Assembly (NCBI GenBank): GCA_033980235.1
Contig: CM067067.1
Coordinates: 124,001-188,000 of the forward strand
DNA length: 64,000 nt
Direction: 5' to 3'
DNA from: Diadema setosum
Lineage: Eukaryota; Echinodermata; Echinoidea; Diadematoida; Diadematidae
Of the stretch, positions 36,101 to 46,969 are shown piece by piece. Every line of letters begins with the position of its first letter. Position 1 is the first letter of the stretch. Under the pieces are notes generated by a model. That model ran no database searches. It saw nothing but the letters and a program-made list of their open reading frames with translations, and was not told where the DNA came from. The position numbers and the translations under genes were made by a program.

Positions 36101-36150
36101 TAGGGTTGACAACTTTCTTTATTGTTTTGTGATGCATGGTTATATTTACA
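33150..36150. mobile_element. Element related to the 7.4/16.7-kb ends, interrupted
   Basis: GTTGCCAGACATGGGTTTTT near 33170 and GAATGGGACAAAAAACAGGA near 33373 match 7440 and 16280. The right part near 36045-36100 (TTTTTCAGAACATATGAAAA, TTGACCCATTT) matches 16605-16660. The extreme GTGACC ends are decayed. Another element occupies 33658-35983. Confidence 0.55.
33658..35983. mobile_element. Nested 2.3-kb element with AGGTGATCCGA ends and terminal hairpin
   Basis: The left end is AGGTGATCCGA. The right end, 35954-35983, is a 12-bp-stem hairpin AGGTGATCCGAG / CTCGGATCACCT. It holds a tandem duplication of about 552 bp (33843 onward, repeated from about 34397). TGACCTTTGACCC, the reverse of a DR1 motif, sits at 33850, 33999 and 34551. 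No coding. A hairpin followed by CTAA recalls Helitron 3' ends, but the inverted left end argues against that. Confidence 0.6.
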
Positions 36151-36490
36151 ATTTATTTTGCATGTTATGACTCCATGAACTGCATACTGTAGATTCTGTC
36201 TCCTTATGCATTATACATGTAAGATAATAATGTGTGACATAGATAATAGTCTTGAATGAAATTTTTGAGCACTTTTTATTTATTTTTTTAAGCATTCAAA
36301 ATGAGAGGCATCACACAGCACTTGACTTGTACGCTTTATGAATAATGGGTATAATATATCAGGCCTTTTCGTATGACAGTTTCGAGGCAATCAAAGCTTT
36401 CAGCACAGTTAGTTAATTTGTTGGGGGTTTTTTAGGCAACCTTGTTGATATCATAATTTTTTTTTTAATCAAATGATTCTGTGTATTCAG

Positions 36491-36629
36491 GCCCTAGGAG
36501 TATCTCAGTTGGATGAAGTTGGAACTCTACAGAAGCCTGACTTTATCGCTCATCCTCACAAGTATTTCAGGTCAGCTGAGGAGGCAGAAACTGGGTCAGA
36601 TATCCTCCAGAACAAAGGTTCAAGTCCAG
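36491..36629 (+). CDS. WD-repeat protein exon 9
   Basis: Exon between acceptor TGTATTCAG and donor GTGAGC, phase 0 in and phase 1 out. It encodes ALGVSQLDEVGTLQKPDFIA, then HPHKYFRSAEEAETGSDILQ. The string KPDFIAHPHKYF looks like the conserved C-terminal signature of the family. The preceding 8.3-kb intron contains the 33.1-36.1 kb repeat block. Confidence 0.88.
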
Positions 36630-37116
36630 GTGAGCTATTGATATTAACCTTTCAGCTTTATATTAGATGACATTAACGGAATAAGGTCGTGAAAGAGATA
36701 ATGTGTGCTTCAGTGATGTGTCCTGTTCACTGGTCTGGTATCATGTGGTACTGGATGTGACTGTTTCAGAGTTTCATTATTATTCATGATTGCTCTGAAA
36801 AGTAATTGATTCAGAGAAGAATGCTTTTTAAGTAATCTCAATTGTGATCTCTAATGAAAAACAGGTAAAAATTACACAAAGTTATCCTGTAACTTGAACT
36901 CTCAAAATCATGTTGAGAAATGGATTGTTGTATCAAAAAAGCATGTGTCAAAGTCTAGTTCAAATTATCATCTGTGCAACAGTGGAATCTCAAAATATTC
37001 CTTGAATTTTATATTTCATGGAATGGCCTAAAGCTGATGCTAACAATGTAAGCGTAGTTTTGCCAAGAAATGTAACATTCTAACCATGAATTCAGTAATA
37101 GAATCCAGCAAATATA

Positions 37117-38026
37117 CTAGGTGTTACAAAAAACATTTGCCACATTTGATGCTTAATAGCTTGAAAACTATATATCAGATTAAACTGTCCTTGATATGAG
37201 TAATAGCTGAATAGTGTACAATTTAGTTGGAGGTAATTTGAATATGAAAATCTAGATCAATTTCATGAAATCCATGATTAATTTCAGAGTTAGGTTCCAG
37301 ATTTTGGTCAAATTTTAACCCTCTGTACAAAACCTGAACTTTACACAGGAACTAATGATGTGTATGTGAGTGTGTACTTAACCCGTTGAGGACGGTTTGA
37401 TTTTGCTACAACACACATTTCCCATAGACCCCTGCCCGAGTATACTCGGGACTCGTCCTCAACGGGTTAATACAATGACCCTGAACAATGGATCTGGATA
37501 CCACCTGTTCAGAGCGCTGCTCCAAGGCACATGAATATTTTATTAATTATTCATGACGAATTGCCCTGGGCACTGCTAGTCTGAATTCATAGCAAAGGGT
37601 GAAATGCATGCACATGAAAAAAGTAAGCATATGCTTCCATGTGCTTGCATACACCACATTTCAGAATGAATAAAGACTAGCGGTGACAGTGGAATTCCTC
37701 ATGAATAATGGAGCATTCAAATCTTGGTCATTGTCCAGGAGCATTGTCTGGATGTCAACTACACACTCCCATACACACCAGTTGACTTCTGTGCAAAGTT
37801 AAAATTTTGTACAGAGGGTTGAAAATAGAGCAAAATCAGAATTCTAACTGAAAAATTAATGTTTAATTTAATGAAACTGAATTATGCTGTCATTTTGAAA
37901 TTGCCTCCAACAAAATTATACACTATTCAGCTACTGCTCGTATCAATGTCAGTGTTATCTGATACATGTATATAGTTTTTGAAATATTAAGGATCAAAAG
38001 TGGGAAATGTTTTTTGTAACATCTAG
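37117..38026. mobile_element. Long-inverted-repeat element, TA-flanked, 910 bp
   Basis: Left CTAGGTGTTACAAAAAACAT, right (inverted) CTAGATGTTACAAAAAACAT, each next to TA. Pairing extends well over 200 bp, for example AGCTGAATAGTGTA is found in both arms. A Tc1/mariner-like origin is likely. An 85-bp TTAA-flanked miniature lies inside. Confidence 0.8.
37382..37466. mobile_element. 85-bp TTAA-flanked miniature (piggyBac-like ends)
   Basis: CCCGTTGAGGACG at the left and CGTCCTCAACGGG at the right, flanked by TTAA on both sides. Ends beginning CCC with a TTAA target resemble piggyBac. It is nested in the long-inverted-repeat element. Confidence 0.75.
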
Positions 38027-38067
38027 TACAAGTGTATAGACAAATTTGATTTCATAGTGCTTACCTA

Positions 38068-39420
38068 ATAATAATAATGATAATAACAAATTCTTATATA
38101 GCGCATTTCAGACTTGAAAAGAATTTCAATGCACTTTACAAACAAATTATACCATAATACAAAATGTAACAATAAAAATTGCAATTTACCAAACAGTATA
38201 TTTCTCTACAATAACTACTTCTTATACGTACATGAAGGGTCAGAGTTGCCAATCTAACATAACTACATTAATGAGATCAAGTTCAACAATTATATGCTAC
38301 TTTGTATAAATAAGTTTTGAGTTTTTGTTTGACATTGTCTATTGGCATCTGACTTCTAAGTGGGTCAGGCAGAGAATTCCATAAAGTGGGTGCAGCAAAA
38401 GAAAAAGCCCTCTCCCCATAAGACTTTGTACAAATGGTAGGTACAACAAGTAAGTATCGAGCTGAGGATCGGAGACATCTAGAAGGCTTGTATGGGGTTA
38501 TAAGTTCTATAATGTAGTGCGGGGCTGTTCCATGTAGTGCTTTGAAAGTGATCAGGAGGATCTTGTATTGAATGTGATACAGTGAAACCCCGTTATAACG
38601 AGTTCGGTTATAACGAGGAACCGCTTATAACGTGATCGCGTCGGTCCCATTTTCCTTTGCATGTAAACCTATGGCAGAACGAATCGGTTATAACGAGTTT
38701 GGTTACTCGGAGATTCCGGTTATGATAAGGACATTTTCGGTGCATCATGATTAAGAAAAACATAAGCAATTTGATTGGATACAACGAGGTTCCATTTCTT
38801 GACCTGCCGCTTTCAAACACGCGACGAATGAAACATTGAAAAGTGAATTCACGCTATCCCCGTTTTACATAGTCTGTGTAAAACGCAGTAACACACTGCA
38901 CAATTTAGTGCCCGTTCTGTCTCCATCTCTTCAAATACTAGTAGAAGTGGGAAGACTAGGAAACAAACGTTTCAGTCCCACCGTTATCCTCCTTTATACC
39001 GCCCATTATCAGTGATGAATAACCGAGTACCGTTCCTTCCATGTTACTTTCTTCTAAACCACATAACATAATCATAATCATTCCATTTTCTTTTTCGCGA
39101 GGTTCCATTTCTTGACTTTCCGCTTTCAAACACACAACAAACTGAACAATGAAAACCGAATTCACGCTTTCCATGTTTTTGTCCCGTTTTGCAGAGTAGT
39201 TTTCTTCTAAACAACGCAATAACTTAGTAGGAACATTGGAAGGTATTTCTGTGTCTTACTGCGTTGTTTTTCTTTGTTTTTGATGCGTACGGTTATAACG
39301 AGGTACCGGTTATAAGGAGGTAATATCACAGGTCCTATGGACCTCGTTATAACGGGGTTTCACTGTACCTTACAGGAAGCCAGTGCAGATCTTGAAGGAT
39401 TGGGGTTACGTTTTCACGTT
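38068..39420 (-). mobile_element. CR1-type LINE 3' fragment, interrupted by a pogo-like element
   Basis: On the minus strand the C-terminal part of a reverse transcriptase ORF can be read: ILQDLHWLPV (39370-39400), then after the insertion YKILLITFKALHGTAPHYI, RCLRSSARYLLVVPT and ERAFSFAAPTLWNSLPDPLR. The LINE ends with the GCGCTATATAAG-type tail and ATT repeats near 38068. 5'-truncated and dead. Confidence 0.85.
38580..39365. mobile_element. Pogo-like element inserted in the LINE, 786 bp
   Basis: CAGTGAAACCCCGTTATAAC at the left and GTTATAACGGGGTTTCACTG at the right form a perfect 20-bp inverted repeat, flanked by TA. Subterminal copies of CGGTTATAACGAGG recur. It splits the LINE reading frame, so it is the younger of the two. 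Confidence 0.9.
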
Positions 39421-39909
39421 CACGTTCACCTAGTTCTGCAGAGGGCTCTTACTTGCTTAAAAGCATTCATATCTTCCTTAGCAATTACATTAGATAAATA
39501 AATTGGAAATCAAATGAAACAAAGTAGGGATACTGGAAGAAGTCACTGAAGCACTTTAAAAAGTATTTTAAGGTATCCAAATGTCATTAGAATCGATTCA
39601 TTGTGTAATAACTCCGCTGCAGAGACTTCATATTTGCAGTTGACTGAATTTTACAAGGAAATTAATTGTAAAATGTATGGTCAAGTGAGCATTGCCGTTA
39701 CGTATTGCATGTCAAACAGTATGAATAGAGACAAAATATTACACCATTCCTTACGTAAATGTGTTTATTCCTCAAGCTTACAGCAGCCTTTATATATATA
39801 TGTTATGTGGCACAGCATGCATGTGGCCCAGTTTGTGTTGAAGCATGTTTTGTTGCACAGCACCTTTTTATTTGCAATTAATTTTTTTTTTCTCACCCTC
39901 TATCCAAAG

Positions 39910-40178
39910 ACCTGAAGAATTCTTTTGATGAGCGCTCCCTGTTCCCAAAGTACATCCTAGACTATGAAGCAGAGATGAAACTCAAACATCGATTCTTGTT
40001 GGAGGGACAGCTTGGATCTAAAGCCAAAGATAAGAGGAGTGGCAGCCGAGTGTGGAATGTCTTATCGTCCACTTCCAGCATTCCCAAGACTATTCGCCCC
40101 TTTAGACTGTCCCCTCTACAGGAAGTGGTGAGAAAGAAGAGTGCTGAAAAGATGTCACAGAGCATGGGCAATGTTTGA
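39910..40178 (+). CDS. WD-repeat protein terminal exon
   Basis: Last exon: acceptor ATCCAAAG, phase 1 in, stop TGA at 40176-40178. It encodes DLKNSFDERSLFPKYILDYE, AEMKLKHRFLLEGQLGSKAK and ends MSQSMGNV. It is hydrophilic and basic with no WD blade. Together the ten exons give 512 residues plus stop. No AATAAA polyadenylation signal is obvious before the next repeat at 40426. Confidence 0.88.
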
Positions 40179-40425
40179 AGATCAGCACCCACATAAGACA
40201 TTGTCATCAATCAACCCTTTTTTCATTGCAGAGAGGTAAATGTAATTATTACCTACCAGTACTTTCTGTGCTTTATCAAAGGTGTATCAATTAATGTACT
40301 CCAGCAGTACATGTGTGGGAATTCTACAGCCCAGGAGGATGCCAACTTTTTTCCACAAGCAAAACATTGATTAGCTGGAAGAGAGGGCATTCCCAGTTCC
40401 ATAGTTCAAATGATGTACCATAATT

Positions 40426-41830
40426 GTGACCCGCGACAATGGTTTCAGGCAAAAGTCGGGAATTTTGAAAATTCATTTTTTCTCTGAATCACATTGCCCA
40501 TTTCCTAAGCTTTGCACTGATATAAAACACTTGTATTGTTCGGCACCATAAGTTGGCATGGAAAGCGAAATAAAATGCACTTTTTAAGTTGTTAGCCTGA
40601 CAAAATTGCGAGAAAACGGGCTTTGAAGTTTCACCTCTTACTCAAAGACAATGTCCGAGCGGCGATGTGAGGTGAGAATCACCCATCCGTACGATGGTGC
40701 CAATCGATGTTAAGCTCCGCCTCTAGCAACCACATCGCCTTCTGATTGGCTCACTGAATGAGTCAAATTTCCCGGGCACCTTTCCTAGTAGCTCAGCGTA
40801 TAGAGCCGAAAAACAATGTGGTTCGCTCGGGTTTGTTTTACCAGTGCGTCATTCAAGATGGCGGATACAATAATTGCACGTATTGTGTACACTGTGTATG
40901 GTATACGCATTACGCAATGGCATCCACACGCCATGACCATGTGCATGTGTCAGGAGCGGGTGGCGAATCCACACATTTACAAATCGCGTTTTCATTGTTG
41001 CTGATTTGACTTTATCATTGACGACCCTTTTGAAGGCAGAAAAATGCCAGTGCTGGCAAGGGTCATGATTCCTGTTTGTTTTGCTTTTACAAGCCGTGCA
41101 TATGTTGCCTTGTTCGGTGGTGTTGATTATATCACAACAAACAAACAAACAAACGCGTACGACTCGTTTGGTGCAATCTTGATGTGTAGTATTTGAATAT
41201 AACTGGTTACATGTGACCTCTCCTTTCCTCTCATCGTCCTTCCTTTGAGTCAGTCTGCTGTCATAATTCTTACTACATGTACAAGTAGACTATCTTTTTT
41301 CTTTTCACACGATTATGTCGTGCTACATGATTTTTGTTTCACTTCTGTTGTCGAACAATGCGGTAGAATAGTTTGGATAGAAAGCCAAACGAAGAGCACG
41401 CACTACAGAGCGAGCGTATAAACCACTATAACAAGAACAATGGAGCGTGTAATCATGCACGCGTGGACAAAGCATTCCCAAAACGCTGCAACTGGTGTCT
41501 CCGAAGGCCGAATTATGTAAATGTGTGCGACGCACCAGCCAATCGCATGCGAGACCCTGCGCCGTAGCAACGCTGGGGATATTGGCGCGGCGTTCGAAAG
41601 AAGCTCGAAACTGACGAGTGCGATCCAACATAGCGTGCTTAAAATTCCATTTTCGATAGGAAAAACGTAGTCTTATGCTATGAAATTTAGTGCAGATGTA
41701 GAAAACATACCAAAGATTCGATTTCTGCAAAAAAAACAAATCGATCAAAATAATGGTAAAGATCTTTTTACCCCGCCTAGGAGGGAATTTGCTCTTGCGA
41801 CTTTTGCCTGAAACCGTTGTCGCGGGTCAC
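40426..41830. mobile_element. GTGACC-ended element, copy A, 1.4 kb, AATT flanks
   Basis: Termini GTGACCCGCGACAATGGTTT and, inverted, GTGACCCGCGACAACGGTTT, flanked by AATT at 40422-40425 and 41831-41834. It is the same family as 54465-56176, with which it shares CCTCTAGCAACCA, TTCAAGATGGCGGATAC and AACAAACAAACAAAC. No transposase was seen. It retains an uninterrupted GTTAAGCTCC at 40709-40718, where copy B carries an insertion. Confidence 0.85.
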
Positions 41831-41964
41831 AATTGAATACACCACTGTTGACATAAGTAAAAAAATCTTCAGCAGAGAGAATGTCGATTTGAATGAAATA
41901 GTGTGGTATAAGTGACAGAGAGGTAAGAAACAAATTTAAAAAGAAATGGGGGGGAGGCTGTGAG

Positions 41965-43662
41965 ATTAGAAATACTGAGAATTTTCAGTTGCTTACACAA
42001 TCAGATTTATCCAGAATCATTATGTCATCTGCTACTAAATCTTGTCAATTTGATCCCATTCCAACATGGCTCCTGAAAGAGAACCTCAATCATGTATTAC
42101 CATTGCTTACAAACATAGTCAATCAATCTCTTTCCACAGGTGTTTTTCCCAAAGGAGCACACTCGGCAATAGTAAAACCACTTTTGAAGAAACCCAGCCT
42201 GGACCAAAACGAACTTAAGAATTATAGACCAGTGTCAAATTTAACATTTCTAGGTAAACTTATTGAGAAAGCAGTTTGTAAACAGTTAGTTCATCACATT
42301 GAGTCTAACAATCTTTTTGATTTTTTTCAATCTGCTTACAGGTCTCGGCACAGTACTGAGTCAGCTTTAGTAAAAGTGAAAAATGATATTATGTTTGCCA
42401 TTGATTCAAACAAGGTTGTTTTTGCTGTTCTTTTAGATCTGTCAGCCGCATTTGACACGATTGATCATCAAATTTTTCTTTCCCGTTTATATAAACGAAC
42501 AGGTGTTAGGTCAACAGTTTTGTCCTGGTTTCAATCATACCTTTTGGGATGGTCTTCTCAAGTTGACATTGCCGGTAATTTGTCAAACCCCACTGTGTTA
42601 GAGTTTGGACTTCCCCAGGGATCAATAGTAGGACCCATAGGATACTCAATTTATACTCTTCCAGTTGGCGAGATAGCCCAACATTATGATGTTAATTACC
42701 ATCTTTATGCTGATGATATACAGTTATATATTTCTTATGACCCGAAGACTCCAGGAGCTTCTTTTAATGCCATCACTAAACTTCAAATGTGTATTTTAGA
42801 TATTAAGAAATGGATGGTAGCAAATAAGTTGAAACTGAATGATTCAAAGACTGAGTTTTTTGTGGCAGCTTCAGCCCACAATCTGCGCGGTCTTTCAAAC
42901 ATTCAGCTCAATGTTGGTTGCACACTAATTAGCCCCTCAGAAACAATAAGAAATCTTGGTGTTATTTTTGATCGTCGAATGTCAATGTCTCAACATATTT
43001 CTCAAATTTGTAGTACTGTTACGTTTTATTTAAGAAATATTGCTAGGATTAGGAGATTTATTGATCAATCTGCATGTCATAACGCAGTGCGTTCTTTAGT
43101 TCTATCCCGTATAGATTATTGTAACAGGCTTCTCTCTTCCATTCCTTCAACTCAACTGGATCGTGTGCAGCGACTTCAAAATTGGGCAGCTCGATTAGTG
43201 TTTCAGGTTTCTAGGGACTACCCATCTCAGCCACTTCTGAAGTCGTTGCACTGGCTTCCTTTGAAGCAACAGATAATTTTCAAATTAGTTTTGTTTGTTT
43301 ATAAAATCCTTAACGATCAAGCTCCGAAATATTTAGACGCCTGTTTGACTTTATATACACCTACTAGAAATTTGAGGTCATCTAGTGATCCGCTTCGTCT
43401 CACATACTCTGTTACTCGCACCTTAGCCGGTGATAGGACATTTACTGTGTCTGCTTCAAAGCACTGGAACAATTTACCACTTACCGTTAGACAGTCTCCA
43501 TCAGTCAGTGTGTTCAAATAAGCCTTGAAAACACATCTTTTCAGTAGCAACTAGTTCGTAGCTGTATATATAACATTTATCCAATTACACATACTGTCGT
43601 ACATGTTTTGAATTGATTGTAAGCGCTTTGGGCCTTGTGGGAAAAGCGCACTATAAATATTA

Positions 43663-43692
<30 letters not shown>
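41965..43692 (+). mobile_element. CR1-type non-LTR retrotransposon, 5'-truncated
   Basis: It covers the reverse transcriptase ORF and a 3' end AGCGCTTTGGGCCTTG then GCGCACTATAAATATTA, finishing in an (ATA)n tail at 43664-43692. Truncation at about 41965 is typical of incomplete reverse transcription. It lies just after copy A of the GTGACC family, in the space between the two host genes. Confidence 0.9.
41989..43521 (+). CDS. Reverse transcriptase ORF of a CR1-type LINE
   Basis: About 510 codons open without interruption; there is no ATG at the start because the element is truncated, and the frame continues upstream as ENFQ. The RNA-directed DNA polymerase motifs are intact: KNYRPVSNL (residues 77-85), motif A LLDLSAAFDTIDH (148-160), LPQGSIVGP (208-216) and the catalytic YADDIQLY (240-247), followed by WMVANKLKLNDSKTEFF. 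The C-terminal part has the usual LHWLP and WNNLPLTVR blocks. A TAA at 43519 stops the frame about eleven residues before the expected end, since ALKTHLFSSN follows in frame. The endonuclease domain is missing, so it cannot be autonomous. It served (in the full element) for target-primed reverse transcription. Confidence 0.93.
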   Translation: MLTQSDLSRIIMSSATKSCQFDPIPTWLLKENLNHVLPLLTNIVNQSLSTGVFPKGAHSAIVKPLLKKPSLDQNELKNYRPVSNLTFLGKLIEKAVCKQLVHHIESNNLFDFFQSAYRSRHSTESALVKVKNDIMFAIDSNKVVFAVLLDLSAAFDTIDHQIFLSRLYKRTGVRSTVLSWFQSYLLGWSSQVDIAGNLSNPTVLEFGLPQGSIVGPIGYSIYTLPVGEIAQHYDVNYHLYADDIQLYISYDPKTPGASFNAITKLQMCILDIKKWMVANKLKLNDSKTEFFVAASAHNLRGLSNIQLNVGCTLISPSETIRNLGVIFDRRMSMSQHISQICSTVTFYLRNIARIRRFIDQSACHNAVRSLVLSRIDYCNRLLSSIPSTQLDRVQRLQNWAARLVFQVSRDYPSQPLLKSLHWLPLKQQIIFKLVLFVYKILNDQAPKYLDACLTLYTPTRNLRSSSDPLRLTYSVTRTLAGDRTFTVSASKHWNNLPLTVRQSPSVSVFK

Positions 43693-43695
<3 letters not shown>

Positions 43696-43816
43696 GTGGT
43701 GTTCTAATAGTTTTGTGCTTTAATTGTAAGGAATGATTCATACAAACAGTTGTTGTTTTTTTAAAGTGCATCAAAAGGAAATATTTGCTGGGGGGGGGCA
43801 GAAATGTTATCGGTTT

Positions 43817-44985
43817 TTGTCTCGCCCACCGGAGGTGAAGGCGAGACTAAGGGATCCAAATGGCGTCCGTCCGTCGTCCGTCCGTCGTCCGTCCGTCGTC
43901 CGTCGTCCGTCCGTTGTCCGTCCGTCGTCCGTCCGTCGTCCGTCCGTCGTCCGTCGTCCGTCACAAATGTTAAAGTTTACCTGCAAGACTCTCTTATGAT
44001 GCATAACTTGGCAACTGTTATAGCAATGGCAGCCACACTTGGGTGATAGAAGCACTAGGGGTATCTTCATGTTATGGTGTTGTCAGAGGTCATGTGATGA
44101 GGTCAAAGGTCATTTGAGGTCATATATTAAAGGGTATGTGCAAGACCCTCTTTTCTATGTTAAAGTTTACCTGCAAGACTCTCTTTTGACAAATAACTTC
44201 ACATAAGTTGCTTGGATTACAACCTAACTTGGGTCATAGATGCACTGGGGGTACCTTCATGTTATGGTGCCGTTGGAGGTCACAGGAAAAGGTCAAAGGT
44301 CATTTGAGGTCATACGTTAAAGTTTACTTGCAAGACTCTCTTATCACACGTAACTCAGCACATGTTGCTACAATGACGATCAAACTTGGGTGATGGTAGA
44401 TGTCTCTTGGGAAGTTGAAGGTTACCACAAGGTCAAAGGTTACAGACAGGGGTCAACGAACTTTTAGGGCCCAATGTTAAGTTTTTAGGGCGCATTTCGT
44501 TTATGGCTCATAACTTTTGATCCCTTTGTCCGTTTGTGACCAAACTTGGATGGAACATGTCCCTTGGGGAGGTGAAGGTCGTCACAAGGTCAAAGGTCAC
44601 AGACAGGGGTCAACAAACTTTTAGGGCCCAATGTTATGTTTTTAGGGCGCGTTTTGATTGTGGCTCATAACTTTTGATCCCTATGTCCGTTTGTGACCAA
44701 ACTTGGACGGTAGATGTCCCTTGGGGAGTTAAAGGTCATCACAAAGTCAAAGGTCACAGAAAGGGGTCAACAAATTTTTAGGGCCCAATGTTAAGTTTTT
44801 ATGGCGCGTTTCGATTATGGCTCATTACTTTTGATCCCTTTGTCCGTTTGTGACCAAACTTGGATGGTAAATGTCCCTTAGGGTATTGAAGGTCACCACA
44901 AGGTCAAAGGTCATAAGCAGGTCAATTAACTTCTGGGAGTTATAAAAAATATTAATTCCTTGTACGCGAATGGGCGAGACACAAT
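43817..44985 (+). repeat. Hairpin-headed repeat with CGTCC satellite and DR1 motifs
   Basis: GTCTCGCCCACCGGAGGTG followed by AAGGCGAGAC forms a terminal hairpin, and TGGGCGAGACAC near 44970 closes the element. A CGTCCGTCGTCCGTC array spans 43865-43961. The body is built of diverged 150-190 bp units with ACCAAACTTGG (44539, 44696, 44853) and AGGTCAAAGGTCA (44100, 44290, 44587, 44901; variants at 44430 and 44744). No coding; the Arg-Pro-Ser frames come from the satellite. Confidence 0.8.
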
Positions 44986-45598
44986 TTGGCGATTGCCTTG
45001 TGTGTTGTGTTGACACCGGTATTCTCTCATGAGAGGACATTTTCATGTCAGCAAATGGTCGATGATATCAAATGATGCAACAGTCATATTTCTGGTGCAG
45101 TGGACATAATTAATGTTTCTTTTCTGTCCAGTGCTAACAACTGAGTGACCAAAATGGAAATATGGTTGAAGACAGTAGCAAATACTGCAGGCTTGAGGCA
45201 GAAGAAGTTGGGCTGTACAGGTGCTGGTGTTATGAAACTGGCTCCCATGAAAATTCCAATGTAAAGTACAGCTTACCAATTTAATGTAATGAATGGCGAC
45301 TTTTGCTGTCTGGAATATTATACAGATTGTTCAAAGCTCAGGGTTTGAAATGCAAGTGAAGGAAAGACCCTTGATAGCATTTCAAACTCATTGGATGAAA
45401 CAATCTGTGTGTTCTCTCTCCCACTAGTTATCTTTTTATGTATTATTTCACCTAAAAGTCATACCATATTTGCTACTCATCGGCAAGTACTGCAAGTGGT
45501 ATTTTCAATATACATGTACTAAATAAAGTTTAACACCATACAACCTGTTCCTTCCAGGAACCTGGGGTTTCCATAGCGTCAACTCATAGATTGGATAC

Positions 45599-45770
45599 CA
45601 GGGGCCCGTTGCATAAAACTTACCATTGAATATCAATGGTAACTTCCGTCAAAATTAGGCGTCACAACCAATCAGCATCAAGGATGATAAAATTTACCGC
45701 TAATTTGAAGACTTACCGCTAGAAAGGAGCGGTAAGTCCAGCGGTAAGGGTTTTATGCAACAGGGCCCAG
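45599..45770. mobile_element. Miniature inverted-repeat element (GGGCCCGTTGCATAAAA)
   Basis: Left GGGGCCCGTTGCATAAAAC, right (inverted) TGGGCCCTGTTGCATAAAAC. Inner palindromic ACTTACCGCT / AGCGGTAAGT blocks. Same type as 1222-1386. Confidence 0.75.
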
Positions 45771-46301
45771 GTTCCCAAAGTGTACACTAGAGTGTCTTCA
45801 TTTGTGGCCAAAATTCATGTTTGTATGTATGATACTGAATTGAAAATTTACTTAATTGACAAATTAGGGTTGTGCTATCAACATCTGTTTTTTCTGTCTC
45901 AGAATGATATGTACTCATGGCTTAATTTGCCTTTTCCAACAGAGTAGTGTGCTTGTATTGCTGCAAAACTTGTATTAAGATGTACATAGCAATCAAGGCT
46001 GAGTTCAGTAGATTTTGACTTTCACTGCCCAGTTTAGGTGCCCTTATAGTGTTTAACAAAAGAATCTGTCATTCCAGTGCACACTCTATTCATATCTCAC
46101 ATCTGATCAATATTTTGCATGTTTCACGGCATATGCAGTTGACCATGGAAAGGAAATACAAATGTACTGCTTGTCTGCTTTTGCACAGGTGGATTACCAA
46201 CCTGTCCATTCTTCACAGATGGTGCATGGAGATTTGATGCTCTTAGGTTAAACTTTAGATAGTACTGATTATCTTGTGAGTTGTCTTCAATGCCATCATA
46301 T

Positions 46302-46963
46302 GTGACCCGTTACAACAAAAGGATCCGAAAGTCGGGGGGGGGGGGGGGACAATTTTCTAAAAATGGCATGACATTATTCCCTTACTCTTCTCCTATAATT
46401 TCAAGTATATCACAACTTATCCAATCACTCGGTTGTGGAGATATCGATTTTATTAGCGCATGTCAAGTGGTTGAGGAAATCAGAGTTTTGAGAAAAACGC
46501 CTTCAAAGTTTTCCTTCTGACGCTGTCATGATCAAAGGGAGGCGAGACAGTTTTCACCGCTGGACAATAGAAGGTATGCTCCTGGCGACCGCCGCGATAT
46601 TCATTCAAGCTTAGCGCCAGCGGTCTACGCACTACCAATCAGTAATCAGGATGCCACGCACTGACCAATATGATCACTCCCTCGTTGCTAGGGGCGGAGT
46701 CTAGCTGCAGCGCTAAATACAAATCTTTGGACACGTTTCTGTTACGTTGAAAATCATGGCCCAGAAAAACGCTGATTTCTTGCCTTTCCTTTGATCATTA
46801 AGCTTCGAAATTTCGGCAGATAATAGATAAAACATTAGATTGCAAAATTATGCCAAAAACAGAAATCCGATTGTTTTGACCAATTTTGATGATGTGACTT
46901 CAAACTCGATTTTCTCGGCTCAGCCGTCAGCAACTTCAGGATCCTTTTGTTGTAGCGGGTCAC
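46302..46963. mobile_element. GTGACC-ended element, subfamily 2, 662 bp, ATAT flanks
   Basis: GTGACCCGTTACAACAAAAG at the left and, inverted, GTGACCCGCTACAACAAAAG at the right, both followed by GATCC. ATAT lies outside each end. The interior differs from copies A and B apart from the general layout. Confidence 0.85.
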
Positions 46964-46969
46964 ATATAA

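Noticed and set aside
43733..44070. Overlapping frames rich in Arg-Pro-Ser or Thr-Asp-Gly on both strands
   Set aside because: All come from the CGTCCGTC satellite, which is open in several frames by composition.
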